The notes under the pieces: model-generated
The model's input: only the letters and a program-made list of their open reading frames with translations
What the model was told of the DNA's origin: nothing
Database searches by the model: none
Position numbers and translations under genes: made by a program
Shown here: in pieces, positions 41,853 to 49,835 of the stretch
Numbering within the stretch: the first letter of the stretch is position 1
Layout: each line of letters starts with the position of its first letter
NCBI RefSeq assembly: GCF_030285625.1
Contig: NZ_CP127294.1
Coordinates: forward strand, 9,270,001 to 9,334,000
From: Amycolatopsis sp. 2-15
GTDB lineage: Bacteria; Actinomycetota; Actinomycetes; Mycobacteriales; Pseudonocardiaceae
DNA: 64,000 nt
Direction: 5' to 3'

Positions 41853-43139
41853 TCAGGCTTTTTCAGCCGCCGCGAGCATCGCACCGGTGATCACGGCCAG
41901 GTCCGCGTCGTCGGTGACGTAGGGCGGCATCGCGTACACGAGGTCGCGGAACGGCCGCAGCCACGCACCCTCCGCCGTCACGATGTCCGTGGCCACGCCG
42001 AGGTCGACCTCGTGGTCGAGCTGCAGCACGCCGATCGCGCCGAGCACCCGCACATCACGCACGTGCGGCAGGTCCCACGCGGGCTCCAGACCACGCCGCA
42101 GCCCCGCCTCGATCCGCGCGACGTCCGCGCGCCACCGGCCCTCGGCCAGCAGCCCGAGCGAAGCGTTGGCCACAGCGGAGGCGAGCGGGTTGCCCATGAA
42201 CGTGGGCCCGTGGGCGAGCACCGGCAGGTCGCCGCGCGCGATGCCGGCGGCGATCTCGGGCGTGCACAGCGCCGCGGCCATCGTGAGGTAGCCGCCGGTG
42301 AGCGCCTTGCCGAGGCACAGCACGTCGGGCGTCACGCCGGCGTGCTCGGCCGCGAACATCCGGCCGGTGCGCCCGAAGCCGGTGGCGATCTCGTCGAACA
42401 CCAGCAGCACGTCGTGCTCGCGCGTGAGCTCGCGCAGCGCGCGCAGGTAGCCGGGGTGGTGGAACCGCATCCCGCCGGCGCCCTGCACCACGGGTTCCAC
42501 GATCACCGCGGCCAGCTCGTGGGCGTGTTCCGCCAGGGCGGCGGCCAGGGTGTCCACATAGGACTGGTCGACGGGCGCGTCGAAGCCGGCCGGCGGTTCG
42601 GGCACGAACACCTGCTCCGGCAGGACTCCGCGCCACAGCGAGTGCATGCCGCCGTCGGGGTCGCAGACGCTCATGGGCGTGAACGTGTCGCCGTGGTAGC
42701 CGCCGCGCCAGGTGAGCAGCCGGCGCTTCTCCGGCAACCCGCGCGAACGCTGGTACTGCAGGCACATCTTCACGGCGACCTCGACCGAGACCGAGCCGGA
42801 GTCGCACAGGAACACGTGCTCGAGGCCCTCGGGCGTGAGGTCCACGAGGGTCTTGGCGAGCGTGATGGCCGGCTCGTGCGTGAGCCCGCCGAACATCACG
42901 TGGCTCATCCGCCCGGCCTGCTCGGCCAGCGCCGCGTCGAGCACCGGGTGCCGGTAGCCGTGCACCGCCGCCCACCACGACGACATCCCGTCGACGAGCT
43001 CGCGGCCGTCCGCGAGCTTCAGCCGCACCCCGCTCGCCTCGGCGACGAGCAGCGGCGCCACCCGTCCGGGCATCGGCGCGTACGGGTGCCACACGTGCGC
43101 GGCATCGAGGGCGAGCAGGTGGTCGGCGCTGGTGTCCAC
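41853..43139 (-). CDS. bioA: Adenosylmethionine-8-amino-7-oxononanoate aminotransferase
   Basis: A 428-residue PLP enzyme that makes 7,8-diaminopelargonate for biotin synthesis using SAM as amino donor. It opens with the family signature [11 protein letters not shown], then [12 protein letters not shown], and has the cofactor-binding [28 protein letters not shown] and the PLP Lys in [10 protein letters not shown]. The GTG at 43139 is six bases after a -10-like TAGGGT. It is separated from bioD and bioB by the two SulP-carbonic anhydrase genes; bioF is not in the window. Confidence 0.96.
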   Translation of the reverse strand: MDTSADHLLALDAAHVWHPYAPMPGRVAPLLVAEASGVRLKLADGRELVDGMSSWWAAVHGYRHPVLDAALAEQAGRMSHVMFGGLTHEPAITLAKTLVDLTPEGLEHVFLCDSGSVSVEVAVKMCLQYQRSRGLPEKRRLLTWRGGYHGDTFTPMSVCDPDGGMHSLWRGVLPEQVFVPEPPAGFDAPVDQSYVDTLAAALAEHAHELAAVIVEPVVQGAGGMRFHHPGYLRALRELTREHDVLLVFDEIATGFGRTGRMFAAEHAGVTPDVLCLGKALTGGYLTMAAALCTPEIAAGIARGDLPVLAHGPTFMGNPLASAVANASLGLLAEGRWRADVARIEAGLRRGLEPAWDLPHVRDVRVLGAIGVLQLDHEVDLGVATDIVTAEGAWLRPFRDLVYAMPPYVTDDADLAVITGAMLAAAEKA

Positions 43140-43145
43140 GCGCCG

Positions 43146-43151
43146 ACCCTA
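43146..43151 (-). promoter_or_regulatory. -10 element before bioA (probable leaderless message)
   Basis: TAGGGT on the minus strand is followed by six bases and the GTG of bioA. Confidence 0.4.
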
Positions 43152-43164
43152 CGTGCCGCCCCGC

Positions 43165-44373
43165 TCAACGGAGCAGCACGGGCAACGTCTTGACGCCGTG
43201 CACCAGCGGACTCGTGCGGTAGACCAGGTCCTCCTCCGGCCCGGCCAGCCGCAGCCGCGGGAACCGCGCCAGCAGCGCCGTGAGCGCGATCTCCGCCTCC
43301 ATGCGCGCCAGCGGGGCGCCGACGCAGTAGTGGATGCCGTGGCCGAAGGCGAGGTGGCCGCCGGCCGCGCGCGTGACGTCGAGGTCGGCCGGGTCGGGGA
43401 AGCGCCCCTCGTCGCGGTTGGCGGCGAGCAGCGAGACCTGCACGAACTCGCCCGCCGGGATCTTGTGGTCACCGACCTCCACGTCCTCGACGGTGTAGCG
43501 GAGGGTGGCGATGTTGATGGGCCCGTCGAAGCGCAGGAACTCCTCGACGGCACCGGGCATCAGCGACGGGTCCGCCGCCAGCTTCGCGCGCTGCTCGGGC
43601 GCGCGAAGCAACGCCAGCACCGCGTTGCCGATCAGGTTGACGGTCGTCTCGTGGCCCGCGACGAGCAGCAGGAATGCCATCGCGACGAGCTCTTCCTCGC
43701 TCAGCGAGTCGCCCTCGTCGCTGGCCTGCACGAGGCCCGAGAGCAGGTCCTCGCCCGGTTCGGCGCGCTTCTGCGCAACCAGCGCCACGAGGTAGGTGTG
43801 CATGGCGACCGCGGCCGCCTGCATCTCGTCGAGGTCGCCCGCGCCCAGCAGGATGTTGGACCAGCCGGTGAACTCGCCGCGGTCCTCCTCACGCACGCCG
43901 AGCAGCTCGCAGATCACGGTGATCGGCACCGGCCCGGCGAACGCGGTCATGAGGTCGACCTGGTCGTGTTCCGCCATCGCGTCGAGCAGCTCGGTGGTGA
44001 TCTGCTCGATCCGCGGGCGCAGCCCGGCGATCGCCCGCGGGGTGAACGCCTTGTTCACGAGCTTGCGCAGCCGCGTGTGGTCGGGCGCGTCGGTGTTGAG
44101 CATGTGCGCGCCGAGCAGCTGGCCGAAGGACCGGTTGATGTTCTCGCCACCGACCTTCGCGATCATCAGGTCGTAGGCGCCGCGGTTGTTCTTGCTCAGC
44201 CGCGGGTCCGCGAGCAGCGCCCGCGCCTCGTCGTAGCCCGTCACGAGGTACGACGGCGTGCCGTGCGGCATGCGGATCGGGCACACGGCGCCCTGCTCGT
44301 GCAACCGCCCCAGTGTCTCGTGCGTGTGCTGCATGAACTTGTCGTCGATCATGGGAATTTCTTCGACGGCCAC
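43165..44373 (-). CDS. Cytochrome P450
   Basis: A 402-residue soluble actinobacterial P450, probably CYP107-like. The I-helix oxygen-binding motif is LLVAGHETTVN, the ExxR motif is in VEEFLRFDGP, and the heme-thiolate loop is FGHGIHYCVGAPLARMEAEIAL. The GTG at 44373 gives a typical start; an upstream extension to 44424 lacks family similarity. No ferredoxin or reductase gene is adjacent and no biosynthetic cluster surrounds it, so the substrate is unknown. It ends 25 bp before the bioA start and may share transcripts with it. Confidence 0.94.
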   Translation of the reverse strand: MAVEEIPMIDDKFMQHTHETLGRLHEQGAVCPIRMPHGTPSYLVTGYDEARALLADPRLSKNNRGAYDLMIAKVGGENINRSFGQLLGAHMLNTDAPDHTRLRKLVNKAFTPRAIAGLRPRIEQITTELLDAMAEHDQVDLMTAFAGPVPITVICELLGVREEDRGEFTGWSNILLGAGDLDEMQAAAVAMHTYLVALVAQKRAEPGEDLLSGLVQASDEGDSLSEEELVAMAFLLLVAGHETTVNLIGNAVLALLRAPEQRAKLAADPSLMPGAVEEFLRFDGPINIATLRYTVEDVEVGDHKIPAGEFVQVSLLAANRDEGRFPDPADLDVTRAAGGHLAFGHGIHYCVGAPLARMEAEIALTALLARFPRLRLAGPEEDLVYRTSPLVHGVKTLPVLLR

Positions 44374-44467
44374 TTCGCCCCCAAGGTTTCCGTCCGTCTG
44401 GTCCGTGCTTCCCAGTATGCCCACGCGCCGGTGTGCCGTGTGGCGCCCGCGGGCAGGATGGTTTTCC

Positions 44468-45094
44468 GTGCGTTACCGACCTATCTCCCCCGACGTCCTG
44501 GCCGCCGAGCTGACCGAGCGCGTGGCGGCCCTGCCGCACCGCCGGCTGACGGTCGCCGTGGACGGCGCCGACGGGGCCACCGACACCGCGGGGCTCGCCG
44601 ACGCGCTCGTGGATCCGTTGCGGCTGCTGGGCCGCGCCACGGTGCGCGTGCCCGCGAGCGGGTTCCTGCGTCCCGCGTCGCTGCGGTTCGAGCACGGCAA
44701 GCGCAACCCCGACGCGCGCTACACCGACTGGCTCGACCTCGGCGCCCTGCGCCGCGAAGTCCTCGACCCGCTCGCCGGCGTCGGCAGCGGCGAGGTGCTG
44801 CCGGCGCTGTGGGACACCGAGCGCGACCGCGCGACGCGGCTGGCGCGCGTGCCCGTGCCCGAGGGCGGCGTGGTTCTCGTCAACGGCGAGTTCCTGCTCG
44901 GTGCCGGCCTCGCGTTCGACCTCGTGGTGCACCTGTGGCTCTCCCCCGCCGCGCTGCGCCGCCGCCTGCCCGGCGACGACGCGTGGGCGCTGCCCGCGTA
45001 CGAGCGCTACGAGTCGGAGGTCGACCCGGGCGCGCTCGCCGACGTCACCGTCCGCGTCGACGACCCCCGCCACCCGGCCGTGTACGAGCCCTAG
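44468..45094 (+). CDS. Uridine kinase-like protein with degenerate P-loop
   Basis: A 208-residue protein with the overall pattern of actinobacterial uridine kinase-like NTPases: RRLTVAVDGADGATDTAGLADAL at the N-terminus, YTDWLDLGALRREVLDPL and VPVPEGGVVLVNGEFLL, DLVVHLWLSP, then YERYESEVDP near the end. The expected Walker A (GxxxxGKT) reads GADGATDT, with no Lys, so ATP binding in the usual way looks impaired. It starts at GTG 44468, divergent from the P450, and its 3' end overlaps pimB by 4 bp. Confidence 0.78.
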   Translation: MRYRPISPDVLAAELTERVAALPHRRLTVAVDGADGATDTAGLADALVDPLRLLGRATVRVPASGFLRPASLRFEHGKRNPDARYTDWLDLGALRREVLDPLAGVGSGEVLPALWDTERDRATRLARVPVPEGGVVLVNGEFLLGAGLAFDLVVHLWLSPAALRRRLPGDDAWALPAYERYESEVDPGALADVTVRVDDPRHPAVYEP

Positions 45095-46248
45095 CGCACG
45101 GCGGCGACCGGATCGCCGTCCAGCAGACCGGACAGGCGCTGCGCCATCGTGTCCCAGCGCCAGTTCTCCGTGACCCACGCGCGCCCCGCCTCGCCCATTC
45201 GGCGGGCCCGCACGGGGTCGGCCAGCAGGGCCTCGAGGGTGTCGCGCAGCTGGCCGACGTCGCGGCCGTCCACGACGTGGCCGGTCACCTCGTCGAGCAC
45301 CGCCTCGGGTGCGCCGCCCGACGTGCCCGCCACCACGGGCAGCCCGGTGGCCGAGGCCTCCAGGTAGACGATCCCCAGCGCCTCCACGTCAAGCCCCTTG
45401 CCGCGGGTGCGCGCGGGCATCGCGAAGACGTCGCCCGCGTTGTAGTGCGCCGGCAGCTCGGCCCACGGCACGGAGCCGGTGATCACCACGTTGTCGGCCA
45501 CGTCGAGCTCGGCGACGAGCTCGGTGAGCCGCTTGCGGTACGGGCCGCCGCCGACGAGCAGCAGCACCACGTCCGGCACGCGCTTGCGCAGCTCCGGCAA
45601 GGTGCGGATGAGCATGTCCTGGCCCTTGCGCGGCACGAGCCGCGAAACGCAGACGATCGTCGGCCGCTCGCCGAGGCCGTGGCGGGCGCGGATCTCCTCG
45701 CGCGCCCCCGCGTCGGGCGCGAAGAGCGTGGTGTCGACGCCGGACGGCAGCATCTCGAGCCCCGCCATCGGCCCGAACGCCGCGCCGAAGCGGCGGCGCG
45801 TGTACTTGCTGACGTAGGTGAGCACGTCGACCGTGTCGCCGATGCGCCGCAGCGCCTGGCGCGAACCCGGCAGCATCGACCAGCCCACCTCGTGCCCGTG
45901 CGTGGACGCGACGACCCGCCTCGCGCCGGACTGGCGCAGCGGGTGGCCGAGCAGGGCCAGCGGCGCGGCCGCGCCGAACCACACGGCTTCGCAGTCGCGG
46001 GCCCGCATGATCTGCTTCGCGCGCCGCAGCACGTCAGGCGTCGGCAGCATCAGCGACGTCGGGTGCCGCACAACCTCGAAGGGCGCTTCGGCGTCGAAGT
46101 CGACGTGCGAGCCGGCTTTGCCTTCCCACGACGGCGCGTAGACCACCAGGTCGTCGGCCGGGAGCCGCGTGGCCAGCGAGTTGAGGTAGTTCTGGATTCC
46201 CCCAGGCCGCGGCGGGAAGTCGTTGGTCACGAGCAGCGTCCTCAGCAC
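45091..46248 (-). CDS. pimB: GDP-mannose-dependent phosphatidylinositol mannosyltransferase (PimB-like)
   Basis: A 385-residue GT4 glycosyltransferase with GT-B fold. The donor end has VCVSRLVPRKGQDMLI, the GxGP loop LLVGGGPYRKRL and the E-x7-E motif in EALGIVYLEASATGLP; the N-terminal Gly-rich loop is NDFPPRPGGIQNYL. Length equals that of the mycobacterial PimB' enzyme, which adds the second mannose to phosphatidylinositol for PIM and lipomannan synthesis. Neighbours (NlpC/P60 and DEDDh/GIY-YIG genes) agree with the mycobacterial order. The GTG 46248 is six bases after a -10-like TAGCCT. Confidence 0.9.
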   Translation of the reverse strand: MLRTLLVTNDFPPRPGGIQNYLNSLATRLPADDLVVYAPSWEGKAGSHVDFDAEAPFEVVRHPTSLMLPTPDVLRRAKQIMRARDCEAVWFGAAAPLALLGHPLRQSGARRVVASTHGHEVGWSMLPGSRQALRRIGDTVDVLTYVSKYTRRRFGAAFGPMAGLEMLPSGVDTTLFAPDAGAREEIRARHGLGERPTIVCVSRLVPRKGQDMLIRTLPELRKRVPDVVLLLVGGGPYRKRLTELVAELDVADNVVITGSVPWAELPAHYNAGDVFAMPARTRGKGLDVEALGIVYLEASATGLPVVAGTSGGAPEAVLDEVTGHVVDGRDVGQLRDTLEALLADPVRARRMGEAGRAWVTENWRWDTMAQRLSGLLDGDPVAAVR

Positions 46249-46254
46249 ACGGGC

Positions 46255-46260
46255 AGGCTA
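46255..46260 (-). promoter_or_regulatory. -10 element before pimB (probable leaderless message)
   Basis: TAGCCT on the minus strand precedes the GTG by six bases. Confidence 0.4.
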
Positions 46261-46310
46261 TCGGGCACGCTCGCCGGTGCTGAGAGCCCACCGACGACGG
46301 GCCCGCCAAC

Positions 46311-46352
46311 GACCACGGGGCGGCACCGCGTGTGCGGTACCGCCCCGTGGTC
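46311..46352 (-). terminator. Long hairpin terminator between the NlpC/P60 gene and pimB
   Basis: Arms 46311-46329 and 46334-46352 pair over 19 positions with one mismatch (arm start GACCACGGGGCGG) and a GTGT loop, 16 bp after the NlpC/P60 stop. There is no U-tract. Confidence 0.75.
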
Positions 46353-46368
46353 AGGGAAGGGTTGCTGC

Positions 46369-47430
46369 TCAGCTGGGGCGACGGGCGCCCACGTACTGGC
46401 TCTGCAGCGGCGAGATCTTCACCACGTCGCCGGTGGTCGGAGCGTGCACCATCTTGCCTTCGCCGATGTACATGCCCACGTGGGAGACCGGGGTGTAGTA
46501 GAACACCAGGTCGCCCGGCTGCAGCTGGCTGCGCGGGATCGGAGTGCCGAAGGTCGACTGCTCCCGGCTCGAGCGCGGCAGCGAGACGCCCGCCTGCTTG
46601 TAGGCCCACTGCATCAGGCCCGAGCAGTCGAACTTGCTCGGGCCGGTGGCGCCCCACAAGTAGGGATCGCCGAGCCGGCTCAGCGCCGCGTCCACGGCCG
46701 CCTGGGCCGCGGGCCCGGGCGCCTTGATGTTCATCGGCGGGGCGCTGCCCTTGTCGCCGCGCAGGGCCTGGTCCAGCGTGGACAGCGAGGGCTCGGTCTT
46801 CTTGAGCTGCTCGATCTGGTCGTTGAGCGTCTTCTGCTTGGCCTTGATGTCGTTCGCCAGCTTGGCGGCCGCGTCACGGGCGTCCGTCGCGCGCTTGGCG
46901 GCGTCGGCGGCCTGCTTCGTGGCGTCCTCGGCCTGCTTCACGGCACCGGCCAGCGCGTCCAGCGCGGCGTCCTTCTGGGACGCGATCTGGTCCAGTGCGG
47001 AAGAGCGCTCGAGGAACTCCTGCGTCGACGTGCCCGCGAGCAGTGCCGAGAGCTTGTTCATCTGCACGCCGCTGAGGAACGAGGCGCCGGCGAACTTGTC
47101 GACGTCGACGCGGTAGAGCTTCTCGTTGTTCTCGGCCTGCTGCGCGGACTTCTTCGCGTTCTCGACGTCGCCGTTGGCCTTGTCGAGGTCCTTCTGGCGG
47201 GCCTTTTGGTCGTCCTGGGCCTTGAGGAGGTCCTCGTTGGCCTTCTCGGCCTGCGAGGCGAGGTCGCGGTACTTCGCGAGAGCGTCCGAACCGGAGTCGG
47301 GCGGGGTCTGGAGGACGGGGATGGGAGCTGCGATGGCCGTGGCCGAGGGCTGGGCGACAGTGACCATGGCGATCACCGAAGCTGCCGCGAGGGCACCTGA
47401 CACCACGCGCTTGACTGGATGCGACTGCAC
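46369..47430 (-). CDS. Secreted NlpC/P60 peptidoglycan endopeptidase with coiled-coil region
   Basis: A 353-residue RipA/RipC-like cell-wall hydrolase. It has a signal peptide (about 1-36, VVSGALAAASVIAMVTVAQPS), a long coiled-coil region (about 50-235, rich in Lys, Asp, Gln and Ala) and a C-terminal NlpC/P60 domain (about 250-353). The catalytic Cys is in KFDCSGLMQWAY, the His in VSHVGMYIG and the third polar residue near MVHAPTTGD. It cleaves the stem peptide of peptidoglycan during growth or division. GTG 47430 follows an AAAGGAGA site. A leader of up to 425 bp precedes it. Confidence 0.92.
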   Translation of the reverse strand: MQSHPVKRVVSGALAAASVIAMVTVAQPSATAIAAPIPVLQTPPDSGSDALAKYRDLASQAEKANEDLLKAQDDQKARQKDLDKANGDVENAKKSAQQAENNEKLYRVDVDKFAGASFLSGVQMNKLSALLAGTSTQEFLERSSALDQIASQKDAALDALAGAVKQAEDATKQAADAAKRATDARDAAAKLANDIKAKQKTLNDQIEQLKKTEPSLSTLDQALRGDKGSAPPMNIKAPGPAAQAAVDAALSRLGDPYLWGATGPSKFDCSGLMQWAYKQAGVSLPRSSREQSTFGTPIPRSQLQPGDLVFYYTPVSHVGMYIGEGKMVHAPTTGDVVKISPLQSQYVGARRPS

Positions 47431-47855
47431 GGTCGCGCGTGTCTCCTTTGCTGTCGGGCCGCCGTCGGAACCTCGTGACGCCGAAGAGGTCGGGGGCCCT
47501 CTTCCGTGCGTCCACCCCACGCGTTCCGGCCGCGTTTCACTGCAACAGCCTCACGCGCACGGTGTGGTTCCGGTGTTGGCTCCCCGACAAAGCCTTTCCG
47601 GCGGCGATCTCGCGTCGCCGTCTTGCCGACGGCTGCTGGCCACGAGATCTCGGATAGGTTACGAAAAGACCGTCACCGCGTCCACCGGGCCCCCACACAA
47701 AAACTCTCCGTAGTTCGCGGAAACACCATCGGACCAGCGAGGGAGGGTTTGTGTGACGGCGATCATACTCTGTGGTGTCAGAATGGCGTGAATTTGCTAC
47801 CGACCGTTCACCCGATCCGATCGACCACTCGTCGCGCCGTTATCACCCACAAGTG
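47431..47855 (-). other. Long gene-free leader region upstream of the NlpC/P60 gene
   Basis: No gene is seen. On the minus strand the last ~100 bases before the start can form alternative hairpins: AAGAGG/CCTCTT (47503-47484 region) competes with a CCTC/GAGG stem just downstream, and GGCCCGACAGC lies close to the ribosome site. This may be a regulatory leader. The c-di-AMP (ydaO) riboswitch found before similar actinobacterial hydrolases was considered, but its conserved core could not be assembled here. Confidence 0.35.
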
Positions 47856-48182
47856 TCACGCGGGCTTACGTTCGGGCTCCGAAACCAAGCGCAGCCGGGG
47901 CACCATCCCCGCCTCGGCGAGCGCGTCGACGGCTCGCCGTTCGTCCGCGTCCCACGCCAGGGCGACCGGCGGGCCGAGCAGCACGCTCACCACGCAGTCG
48001 TGGCACGCGTGGCCCCGCACGGCGCAGCGGTCGCAGTCGACCACCAGCGTGTCGAGGTCGGCCGGATCGACGCCACTGACATCGACACCGCTGAGGTCGG
48101 CGCTGCCGAGATCGAGGTCGCGGTCGGCCGGTTCGTCGGCGTCGGTCCAGTCGGGCGGATGGTGGTTCGTGGTCTCGGTCAC
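47856..48182 (-). CDS. Small Cys-rich conserved actinobacterial protein
   Basis: A 108-residue acidic protein. The N-terminal half is rich in Asp and repeats short Asp/Val/Leu units (ADLSGVDVSGVDPADLDTL). The core LVVDCDRCAVRGHACHDCVVSVLLG has four Cys and two His residues arranged like a small metal site. The end ALAEAGMVPRLRLVSE is amphipathic. The GTG at 48182 follows GAGGAG. Similar small proteins accompany the NlpC/P60 gene in other actinobacteria; the function is unknown. Confidence 0.78.
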   Translation of the reverse strand: MTETTNHHPPDWTDADEPADRDLDLGSADLSGVDVSGVDPADLDTLVVDCDRCAVRGHACHDCVVSVLLGPPVALAWDADERRAVDALAEAGMVPRLRLVSEPERKPA

Positions 48183-48268
48183 GGGAGGCTCCTCACGTCG
48201 TCGTGCTTCCTGGGATGCACGGTAGGAGCCACCACCGACAGTTTCGGACTGCCGGCTTCAGCCGGGTC

Positions 48269-49693
48269 TCAGACGCGGCCCAGGCGGCTGACCAGCACCG
48301 CCGAGGGCGCCGAGTGCGCGCCGGTGGCGCGGACGGAGTCGGCGACCTCCCGGTCGGACGTCGCCACGACCATCGGCCGGCCCTTCGGCTCGGCCGCCAC
48401 GATCGAGCGGATCACGTCGTCGGCGAGCACGCCGCGGTCGGAGAACAGCACGCGCACGCCGCGCGGCACCGCCGCCGGCACGGACAGCACACCGGCCCCG
48501 TCGAACACCACCGTGACCTCGGCGCTCGTGCGCGCGGCAAGGGCGGAGAGCTGGTGGATCAGCCGGTCGCGCTGGTCGGCCAGCGCCAGCTCGGGATAGC
48601 CGGTCTTGGTGACGTTGTAGCCGTCGACGATGAGGTGCACGTTCGGCAGCGCGAGGTAACGGTCGAGCGCCCCGACGTCCTGCACGCGCCCGCCCGGACC
48701 GAGCCCCGACGTGGCGCCGCGCACCATGTCGGCGGGCCGCGCGCCGCGGTCGCTCAGCATCAGCTCACGGCGCAGGCCGGTCACGGCGCCGTCGATCGTG
48801 TCGACGAGCAGCGCCAGGCGCACCTCGTCGGCTTCCCGGGCCTCACGGGCCGACTGACGGGCGATCTCGGCGTCGGCGACCGCCCGCTCCGCCCGCGTGC
48901 GCTCGGCCGCCACGCGACGCCGCTCGCGGTCCAGCTGGGTGGTCAGCGCGTCGATCTCCTCGGCCTTCACCGTGCCGGCGCGCGCCAGCTGGGCGCGGGC
49001 CTCCTCGGCGCCGTCACGAGCCTGCCGCAGCTGCACGCCCTGCTCGCGCAGCCGGCGCAACAGCTTCTCCACCTCGGCCTCGCGTTCACCGCGGGCGGCC
49101 TCGACGGCGCCGCGCGCCTGCTCCAGTTCCTCCCGCAGCTCGGTCAGCTCCGCCTCGAGCTTCTGGTTGCGGGCGAGCGCGGCGTCGCGTTCGGCCCGCA
49201 GCGCGGTCTCTTCCGCGTTCTTCGCGACGAGCCGCACACGCCCGGCCGCGCCCGACTCCCCCAGCAGCACGGCGGCGGCCGCGCCGACGACGGAATCGGC
49301 GGCGTTGGGGTCCAGCGCGTCGGTGCGGTGCTCGCGCAGCCACTCGATCACCGCGGTACGGAACTGCGCGGAGTCGCCCAGCGCGGCCAGCAACGCCGCG
49401 CCGCCCAGCTTCGCGCGCTTCGCGGGGGCGAACTTCGCGACGGGACGCAGCTGCCGCGGCACGTCCGTGGGCGGCAGCTTCGCGACGGCGGTGGCCGCCA
49501 GCTCGGCGATGCGCTCGCGCACGGCATCGGGCAGACCGGTCCACGAAGCGGGCTCGGGCGCCGCCAGGTCGGCTTCGGGGGTCTCGGCCGCGCCGGTCCC
49601 GGCCGACGCCTCGGCCGCGTCAGCCCGCGCCGGTACGGCCGAGGGGCCGACGGCCTCCTCGGGTGCGACCGGATCCACGGGCTGCGGGTGCAT
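48269..49693 (-). CDS. NYN (PIN-like) domain RNA-binding/nuclease protein with coiled coil
   Basis: A 474-residue protein. A Pro/Ala-rich N-terminus is followed by a helical region (about 60-160), a long coiled coil (about 165-310, with many Glu/Arg heptads such as LEAELTELREELEQARG) and a C-terminal YacP-like NYN domain (about 345-470). That domain has the acidic residues of the fold in NVHLIVDGYNVTKTGYP, VTVVFDGAGV and VVATSDREVADSV. It probably acts on RNA; the target is unknown. ATG 49693 stands six bases after a -10-like TACCCT. Confidence 0.87.
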   Translation of the reverse strand: MHPQPVDPVAPEEAVGPSAVPARADAAEASAGTGAAETPEADLAAPEPASWTGLPDAVRERIAELAATAVAKLPPTDVPRQLRPVAKFAPAKRAKLGGAALLAALGDSAQFRTAVIEWLREHRTDALDPNAADSVVGAAAAVLLGESGAAGRVRLVAKNAEETALRAERDAALARNQKLEAELTELREELEQARGAVEAARGEREAEVEKLLRRLREQGVQLRQARDGAEEARAQLARAGTVKAEEIDALTTQLDRERRRVAAERTRAERAVADAEIARQSAREAREADEVRLALLVDTIDGAVTGLRRELMLSDRGARPADMVRGATSGLGPGGRVQDVGALDRYLALPNVHLIVDGYNVTKTGYPELALADQRDRLIHQLSALAARTSAEVTVVFDGAGVLSVPAAVPRGVRVLFSDRGVLADDVIRSIVAAEPKGRPMVVATSDREVADSVRATGAHSAPSAVLVSRLGRV

Positions 49694-49699
49694 TGGTCC

Positions 49700-49705
49700 A
49701 GGGTA
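49700..49705 (-). promoter_or_regulatory. -10 element before the NYN gene (probable leaderless message)
   Basis: TACCCT on the minus strand is followed by GGACCA and the ATG at 49693. Confidence 0.4.
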
Positions 49706-49835
49706 GGCCCCGGGGCCGGATCGCGCGCCGCTGGTTACCGGACGTGGGAACCACCCCACCAGGCACCCGCGCCACACCCGTCACACGGATCGCGCCGTCC
49801 GGGATTGTCGGTGGGCGGTCGTAGGGTGCGCGATC

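Noticed and set aside
43132..47400. Very long open frames opposite to known genes (for example this 1422-codon frame, and similar ones at 10195-13551 and 37034-39265)
   Set aside because: They lie antisense to well-recognised proteins, are Arg/Ala/Gly-rich without family features, and arise from high GC content that removes stops from the complementary frame.
47431..47855. ydaO/c-di-AMP riboswitch
   Set aside because: Only short fragments resembling the consensus (such as CCCGACAGC) were found; the conserved core could not be put together.
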